Origin: Stropharia rugosoannulata
Taxonomy: Eukaryota; Basidiomycota; Agaricomycetes; Agaricales; Strophariaceae
NCBI GenBank assembly: GCA_028532985.1
Contig: JANCIK010000010.1
Coordinates: 992,001 to 1,056,000 of the forward strand
Length of the DNA stretch: 64,000 nt
Direction of reading: 5' to 3'
Positions 57,850 to 64,000 of this stretch are shown here, piece after piece (within the stretch, counting starts at the first letter, position 1; each line of letters opens with the position of its first letter). The translations under genes and the position numbers were made by a program. Under the pieces are notes generated by a model. That model made no database searches. It saw nothing but the letters and a program-made list of their open reading frames with translations, and had not been told where the DNA came from.

Positions 57850-58410
57850 ATGGACAACTTGGAACTCTCTAATACCTTGCAGGCAATTAACCGTGCTAAA
57901 CAGTCCAACCCAGTTAGCTTAGATGACATCTATTGGCTTGCCGTTGGTTGTATGTCTGAGACAGTGAGCGGTCTGTTTTTATACCCGGCTATTTATTCTG
58001 ACTCTCCCCTTTCGTCTGGCTGGATCTCCTGGATCATTTGCCCGGCATATCCACTGGTCTACAATTCCGCAACCAGGTCATACAGTTACTCAAGGAGTAT
58101 CATTTGTGTCTTTATTACGCGGTCAATCCCCCTTCGTACCTGTCAGTCTATTATACCCGGTTGACTTCTGTCGTTCGCAATTGGTATGACTGGGATGCAG
58201 AGGAATTTGCCCGTCGTCTCGCAAGGGTATGTCTGTTCTTGACTTCTAGATTGTTCGCCAACAGCCCGGTTAATTTGTCTTTCTCAGCACATTCGCTCTG
58301 AGGCTTGCTTCCGCTCGTATCATGTGAACATGCTGCCCTACGATCTTACCCGTTACCATCCGTCAGGTAGTAGTGATCCCGGGGATATGGACTTAGATCT
58401 GTACATATAA
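57850..58410 (+). CDS. C2: small protein of element C, unknown function
   Basis: It starts MDNLELSNTLQAINRAKQSN. The first exon runs to about 57969 (MSETVS). The second exon contains FRNQVIQLLKEYHLCLYYAVNPPSYL and NWYDWDAEEFARRLAR. An intron containing AGCCCGGTTAAT separates it from HIRSEACFRSYHVNMLPYDL, ending at TAA 58408-58410. The acceptor of the first intron is not clear: the expected site near 58014 reads TTTCG instead of TTTAG, and the next usable AG (about 58077) would remove about 20 residues. The product would have about 150 residues with Tyr/Trp-rich helices. No known domain. Confidence 0.5.
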
Positions 58411-58460
58411 AATCCTGTATTTTTCTACCGGTTTTTACTTGTCTCTTTGACCGTCTATCC

Positions 58461-59078
58461 ATGTCTCCTCCTCGCAGGCCACGTTCCCCTCGGGTTTGCT
58501 TTTCTTCAGACATTATTGCCTCTCGTCTGGCTGATGCTATGGCTGATATTAACCAGCATTGCAATCGTAATGTCATAGACTTAGCAGGTCTTGCTCGACT
58601 TTTAGCCCGGGCCTCTTGTTTAATGGTCAGTCACTTTTCTTATTTCTAAGCTTTAAGTGGCCTGATTTTGTCATAGTCCCGTCTATTTGATGCTGTCGAG
58701 TCCTCTACTCCTACGGACGCCAATTATCCCCTTGCTTTCAACTCGATAACCCGCTATCTTCGAGCATTGTTGCGGCATTATCACCTCCTACGCTATTTCT
58801 TGCGTGATAGGGCGTATTTTTATCCCGCCAACTATCATCGTTTTGCACGTGTCAGGGTTATGCTTGGCTTTCTCTTTGATCGTGATACCCGGTTAATTGA
58901 GGCTGAGGTTCGGACTTATTATTCTCTCTCAGTCTCTCTGCTTACTCTCTCGTGTTTTTAGGACTGGTATTCTGAACGGTGCAAGTATCCGTTAGACCGG
59001 CACGTCACTTCTCGTGTGTTGACTTTGGAGGAGCAGAACCCATTTTGCCCGTGTGGTTTCTTAGTACACACATTGTAG
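58461..59078 (+). CDS. C3: small protein of element C, unknown function
   Basis: Three exons: 58461 to about 58625 (MSPPRRPRSPRVCFSSDII ... ARASCLM), about 58677-58908 (LFDAVESSTPTDANYPLAF, YHLLRYFLRDRAYFYPANYH) and about 58962-59078 (WYSERCKYPLDRHV, NPFCPCGFLVHTL). This gives roughly 170 residues, basic at the N-terminus and rich in Tyr/Arg helices in the middle. It starts only 50 bp after C2 on the same strand. The closing CPC pair plus an earlier Cys could bind a metal, but that is speculative. No family recognised. Confidence 0.5.
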
Positions 59079-59381
59079 ATCGTCAATTTGTTGATGTCAA
59101 TCGTGATCTGCCCGCTTAATTAAAGATTTAGTGTTTTTGGCTTGGCGTTGGATTTGTTTATGTGTATAGACGAATTAAACCGGTCTAAGTTTTAGCCCGC
59201 TTATTTCTCCTCTCCCCCAAACCAAAAATCGAGTGTCCCACTCGACCCGAGTGTGCCCGTGTCATGGCCTAGAATCCATGTGCGTTTGCCCTGAATTAAC
59301 CCGGCTAAATGTGTACCCATCTGGCCCTCCTTGCTTTCTTTAATATGAGGAACTTAGCGGATTCTGGCGTGGTGAGAAATG

Positions 59382-59389
59382 TATAAAAG
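59382..59389 (+). promoter_or_regulatory. TATA box of C4
   Basis: TATAAAAG lies 61 bp before the C4 ATG at 59451 and is the best core promoter in element C. The rest of the 59.08-59.45 kb gap holds no gene but contains AGCCCGCTTA (about 59194) and AACCCGGCTAA (about 59296), two words of the element C motif. Confidence 0.6.
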
Positions 59390-59450
59390 GCCGCGCCTTC
59401 CAACATCGAAGAACAGACCAACATTACTTGTCTGTGTCCTCCGTCGCAAC

Positions 59451-60938
59451 ATGGCTACTTTCGACATCTCTTCCACCCTTGAACGTGTTCAAGCGGGTCT
59501 CGCCCAATACAAGTCCACCCGGCTGTTATTGGGTACCGTTGATGCTATTACGCCCAAGCTCTTAGCCGACCAGTTAGTAGCCCAGGTTGTGCTGATGGTA
59601 AGCAAAATTCCAGCGCTCCTAAATAACCTGTCTCATCACTCCTTATTGTAGCTCCCGTGGGGCGAGGATATGCCGTCCCTACTTGCACATACCGCTGCGT
59701 GTGATGCGTTGTTATTCTGCCGGGCAGAGTTACTACACATTCACGCGGCTGGTGTGGCGTCTGGTTACGAGCATCCTTCGGAGTTCCACAAGCTTAGCTC
59801 GCTTACTATCCATATCCACAATCATCGCAAAGGTCAATCCCTCAAAACTCAGCAGCAAAAGGTACGTGCAGAAGCTGAAGCTGCTCTGTGCGACCAAGCG
59901 AAGCAGTCCCAGCGCGAGGTGAGCCAGTCGGATCCCAATTTTCATTATACCGGGCTAATTTAACCCGGTACAGATCCGTCATTGCAAGGTCAAATCCAAG
60001 GCGACCGTGGAAGACAGTGACGAAGAAATGGAGCCGGTTATCATCCTGGACGGTAATCCCCGTTCTCTCCAAGGATCTATGCATGCCCCAGCCACCCTGG
60101 TATGTTGTTGGAGTATTTAGCCCGGTAAAACACTTGTCTCACAGGTTGGGTTACTTAGGATGCGATGGTTATTGATGATGCCACTGCTACCCCCACTCAA
60201 GCGTCTGTACGTGCTGAGGCTAAGGCTGCGAGGAACACTCCTCCGACGCCTGGAACTCCCTCGTCTGTAAGTAGTGGCACCCTTCTATCTTAGGTGACTT
60301 ACTAACCACTCTTCTCTACCCGGTTCAGCGTGAACACAAGGCTGAGGTGCGCTATTTCCCTCTGGCACAGATCAGCGGTCTCAACACTGATACCCCGGCT
60401 TACCGTAAGGTCACCCGTGTTACCAGCAAGTCTGATCGTCCATCCTCCAAGCGCCCTCGTTCTTCTATGACGCCGCGCACTGTAGCAGGCGCTCCCGCTG
60501 GTGAAGGTACTGTGTATTTCCACCATTCTCAAGGGATACCCCGTTGACCCATGTTTTACAAAACAGGCGGCCTCGATGGACCCGTCAAGCTAGACGAATG
60601 CCTTATGCGGGTACGCGTCCTTCAATCCCAGGAGAAGCTCGCTATCTCATCCGTCCGTGGCGCACAAAAGGAAAAGGAGCTCTTACTTGCCCAGCTCGAA
60701 GAACACCACTATCACTTGCGCTACAACCTTCGTATGCGCGACTTGGTAGTCGAAAGCCTCCAGAAGTGGCAGGCCAAGCATGAACCCGGTATGTCATTCC
60801 CTCACAATACCTATCTCTACAATTGACCCGGTATGACTAGATGCGCCTCTTCTCTTCGCTTGACCAGCAGGTCCACAGCGAGATCGTCCGGTGCCCAGTA
60901 TCTACGTAGTCGAAAGCCCTTATAGTACCCTCAAGTAG
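59451..60938 (+). CDS. C4: coiled-coil protein of element C, unknown function
   Basis: It starts MATFDISSTLERVQAGLAQY. Exons are about 59451-59597, 59652-59920, 59974-60099, 60160-60265, 60329-60505, 60566-60785 and 60868-60938, joined by GT-AG introns; several joins were checked by phase. Four introns carry the element motif (TTTAACCCGGTACAG, AGCCCGGTAAAAC, ACCCGGTTCAG, ACCCGGTATGAC), two of them at or beside the acceptor. The product has about 370 residues: a helical N-terminal domain (LPWGEDMPSLLAHTAACDALLFC), an acidic patch (VEDSDEEMEP), a Ser/Pro/Lys-rich middle, and a C-terminal coiled coil (LMRVRVLQSQEKLAISSV, KEKELLLAQLEEHHYHL). No known domain. Its stop lies only 150 bp from the 3' end of the convergent pol ORF. 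Confidence 0.6.
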
Positions 60939-61088
60939 TGTTGTTAGACTTCATAGGATAGAAATACGAATAGAATCTCCATGTGTTAAAATCTGGACTC
61001 CTTTGAACAGAGCTTCAACATTTTACACCGGACAATTCAGTCGTCTTCGCTATTCTCAGAGTCGCTCAGATTCCCAGACAGGCCTTCA

Positions 61089-64000
61089 TCAGCCGGTGGT
61101 TCTGAAGCGTCCAAGATCCTTTGTAACCTGTCTTTTGAAATGTTTAACCTCTAATAAATTGTCCAGTAAGTCTATTTTTGACCGGGCAAAATAAGGTAAA
61201 ACCCTAAATTGTGCGACTTTGTGACTCCACAGGGCACCGTTTAATTCTGCCACAACATAGGATCCGCCTGTAGTCCGTCGGATGACAACCATCGGTCCAA
61301 GATATCGCGGCTTCATTTTCTTGTCTAGGCTAGACTCGATGCCTGTGTTGCAGACTAAAACCAAATTGCCCGGTTTAAAATCAAAGTCTTTTATAACAGC
61401 CTTGTGATCGGCTTCATACTTCAACAACCGGTCTACTTTGGCCTTAGTTATTTTAGCCTGCATTTCATCAATCAGAGTGGCTTGTTTAGCTAGCGCTTGA
61501 GCCCGAAAACCAATTAATTCTGCATCTGTTAGAATCCTACCCAGCAGTTTAACTAACCAGGTAGCTTCAACTATATCCAGAGGTATGGTAGGATGCACTG
61601 CTGTTACCATAAAGAAGGGTGAACAACCAAGCTGCTTCCTTACTGAAATACAGTCGGCCCACAGCACATGGTATAAGAACCAGAACCACTTCGAGATCTG
61701 ACTGCCTGTTGCTTTGTACAACATTTGACAGATATCCCAATGAGGCCTTTCCACTGTCCCATTTGCCCGTGAGTTATATGGAGAAATTCTGATACCCTGG
61801 ATGCCATATTTATCAGCTAGCCATTTGACCGCTTTAATAAACGGAGGTCCGTTGTCTGTCACTATCTCCACCATACAACCCCATCTTGTTATAATCTCTT
61901 CAAAGAGCCATTTGCCAATAGTTTCACTGTTTTCATTTTTAATTGCCCGGGCCTCCGGCCACGATGTAAGATTACATCGCCCGTGTACTATGTATTTGCA
62001 CCCGTTTGATGGCGGTGACATATTCATGGTATCACAATGCACGACTTGGAAAACGGACGGCGTATGAGTAACGACAGGGGGTATCTGGACCAGTATTTTC
62101 TGTCGCTCTTGACAGAAATGGCAAGTCTTGATATACCACACCACATCTCGCTCTAATTCCGGCCACCAGAATCTTCCCGCTAAAAGGTTCTTAGTGGAAT
62201 AAACTCCCCGGTGTCCTAAACTGTCATGCACTGCCTTCAACATATACATGCGGTCTTTCTTGGCGACCACTAGTCTGTGTTGAGAGTTCTTGCTCCGTCT
62301 GTACAGCCGTCCCTCTGCGTCTAAGAAGAAATGAGCTGCCCATCTTTTAAAGTTTTTAACCTTTTTAGATGTGTTGCAATAAGCGGGCAGGGTAGTCAAG
62401 TCTTTTAACCAGGTTGTTACGTCCGGTAACTTAGCATCATGATCTATGCCTATTTTAGTTCGTAGGTCCTCGGGATATGTATCCACAACCGGATCCTCGG
62501 TCCGCTCTGGCAGTAAGTCTCTACTGATTTGGTTTGTAAAGGCTGTCATCGCGGCTACCACTTGTTTATTTTGCCGGGTTGCTTCCTTTTTCAAGAACTC
62601 CCTTAGCTCTTTACAAGTTTCTTGTGCTAGGACTTTGGCAGTTTTAATTTCTGTCTCGAAGTCTTTGACACAAGTAGCTCGTGTATGTAGAAATCCCTTC
62701 CTAGAGTCTATTTGATCTGCAAACTTCTCTATTTCAAATGGAATAGGCCCGTTTGGATCATCTAAGACACATTTAGGAGGTAATTCTTCTGCCTCTTCCT
62801 CGAGATCTGGGTTAGAATATTCTTCGTCCCCTGGATAATATGATCTGCGAGATAGCCCGTCTGGTCCAAAGGTTGCTCCTACTTTGTGTACCAGTGTGAA
62901 CTGGAACAATTTAATATTGTCAATCCACCGGTTTATAGTAGCATTTGGCATCAGGTCTGGATTCTCTAACATCCCCTTTATGTAAGATGCATCGGTCTCC
63001 ACTACTAATTTTCGTACCCCCAGTAGCCAGTGTCGACAAGCGTACAAGGCTCTCATGAGGCCAAACAATTCTCTCTTAGGTTGAGAGAAGCGGGCTTCTC
63101 GTTCGTTCATAGGTATTGATCCGAATCGTACATAGTACTTCTTTTTAGGGTCATCTATATTGTGTTGATAAATATAATAGCCTATAGCCATATATGAAGT
63201 ATCAACCGCCAACACTACTTCTCCTTGCCCCTCATAGTCTATGGTTTTTAGGCATTCGACCACGTCTAGACCTTCCTTTATAAGTCGCATGCTTTCTTCT
63301 TGTTCAGCACCCCACTCAAACGGGTTATTGCTCTTGAGTAATTTTGCAATGTGTTGTGCCCGTTTCGCATAGTTAGGTATAAATATTCGCAATAGTCCCA
63401 GCGTTCCTAAGAATGCTCGTACATCGCTCACATTTTTACAAGTGCCCCAGTTTTTGATGACAGCTAGTTTATCTGGGGACGGTTTTCTTCCATCGTAGGA
63501 ACACAAGTGTCCCACGACGGTGATTTCACTTTCACATATGACGGATTTATGCCCGCTAAATGTTCCCCTGCAATACCTCATTCTCTGAAGTACCCGGTTC
63601 ACGTTATTCATATGCTCCCAGACAAACCGCCTAATCCCTGGATTTTCTTTGATAGTTTCATACGACCCGTCAGGTTGTTGGTAGCGTGAGGTGGGGCCTC
63701 TTACAGGTACGTCATCTATATATGGCATAGTAAATTCTGGTACTTCCTCTTGCAAAATGAAATTAACGTCATTGTGAAAGATTGGCACTGAATTTGTCCA
63801 TCCCATACATAGGTAGCATTACTAGCCTCATAGCTCCAAAAGGCGTTTGAAATGTAGTCAGATCTCTAGATTCTTCCACGAGAAGTCTTTCGTCGTATCC
63901 TACATATAAATCAAACATCCCTCCACAAGCCCAACCTGAGAAATGTATTGCCAATTCCTCGGTAGCCGGGGGAACCCCAGAGTGTGCAATGGTTACCGCG
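61089..64000 (-). pseudogene. pol: Ty3-type retroelement pol: RT, RNase H, integrase; frameshifted, runs off window
   Basis: The minus-strand ORF 63806-61089 (905 codons) and the ORF upstream of it (64000-63769) together encode a Ty3/Gypsy-type pol. Visible landmarks, in order: TTFQTPFGAMR and YIDD (reverse transcriptase), VLAVDTSYMAIGYY and VVETDASYIKGML (RNase H), an HHCC zinc-binding region (HDSLGHRG ... CHFCQE), and the integrase core with Asp, Asp and Glu in HCDTM, VTDNGPPF and NGTVERPHW. The two ORFs are out of frame because TATG is duplicated at about 63804-63811, right after the LPM of the RT, so this copy is probably not translated whole. The 5' part (gag, protease, start of RT) is outside the window. 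No LTR is visible after the stop, where only 150 bp remain before C4. The TAA-rich element C motif occurs several times inside the ORF. Confidence 0.85.

Larger units (their letters stand above)
53200..64000. mobile_element. Element C: large element carrying the CCCGGT(A)TAA motif, right end outside window
   Basis: It begins where M3 of element B is cut. It comprises 2.5 kb of noncoding DNA rich in CCCGG(T/C)(A)TAA words, four plus-strand genes (C1-C4) and a convergent Ty3-type pol on the minus strand. The motif occurs across the noncoding lead, in several introns, between genes and inside the pol ORF. That is my reason for treating the whole as one unit. It could instead be two nested insertions. 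No LTR was recognised. Confidence 0.5.

Overview
The window looks like part of a repeat-rich genome of a filamentous basidiomycete, most likely an agaricomycete. The reasons are many short GT-AG introns of about 45-65 nt, a Plavaka transposase, KDZ-type transposases with a CxC2-like cysteine cluster, a fungal NLR (STAND NTPase plus helical repeats), and a Ty3-type pol. I cannot name the genus with confidence. No rRNA, CRISPR or plasmid functions were seen.

Layout. 1-3.1 kb: 5' two-thirds of a Plavaka (CACTA-clade) transposase on the minus strand, with a short-motif array at 3.31-3.40 kb behind it. 3.4-6.3 kb: decayed GC-rich repeats. 6.36-9.16 kb: an NLR gene whose first exon looks damaged. 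9.2-16.5 kb: decayed repeats with no credible gene. 16.50-21.95 kb: a long inverted repeat (arms about 1.7 kb, spacer about 2 kb) with a 74-residue ORF in each arm. 21.95-23.9 kb: AT-rich sequence with a tRNA/SINE-like head. 23.9-36.9 kb: element A. 36.9-40.9 kb: spacer with repeats and a 751-bp MITE-like insertion. 40.9-53.2 kb: element B. 53.2-64 kb: element C, with four plus-strand genes facing a minus-strand Ty3-type pol that runs off the window.

Elements A and B are the centre of the window. They are two diverged, oppositely oriented copies of one five-gene KDZ element. M1 is the KDZ transposase (1195 codons before the stop in both copies by my exon models). M5 lies downstream of M1 on the same strand and carries a tandem-repeat domain. 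M2 is divergent from M1 across a promoter gap of about 195 bp. M3 is a long protein with a Zn2Cys6-like cluster and a coiled coil. M4 is a small protein encoded between M2 and M3 on the M1 strand. Exon lengths match almost exactly between the copies although the proteins have diverged strongly.

Two patterns stand out. First, each large element is saturated with its own short GC motif, in exons, introns and flanks and in both orientations: TCGGCC in A, TCGGCG in B, and CCCGGT(A)TAA-like in C. A, B and C each encode a protein with a six-cysteine cluster resembling the Zn2Cys6 class, whose known members read CGG triplets. This suggests a co-evolving motif-and-reader system for each element. Second, by my models A has intact M2 and M3 but stops in M1, M4 and M5, while B has intact M1, M4 and M5 but stops in M2 and M3, so the pair would together supply one full set. 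All counts and gene models were made by eye.
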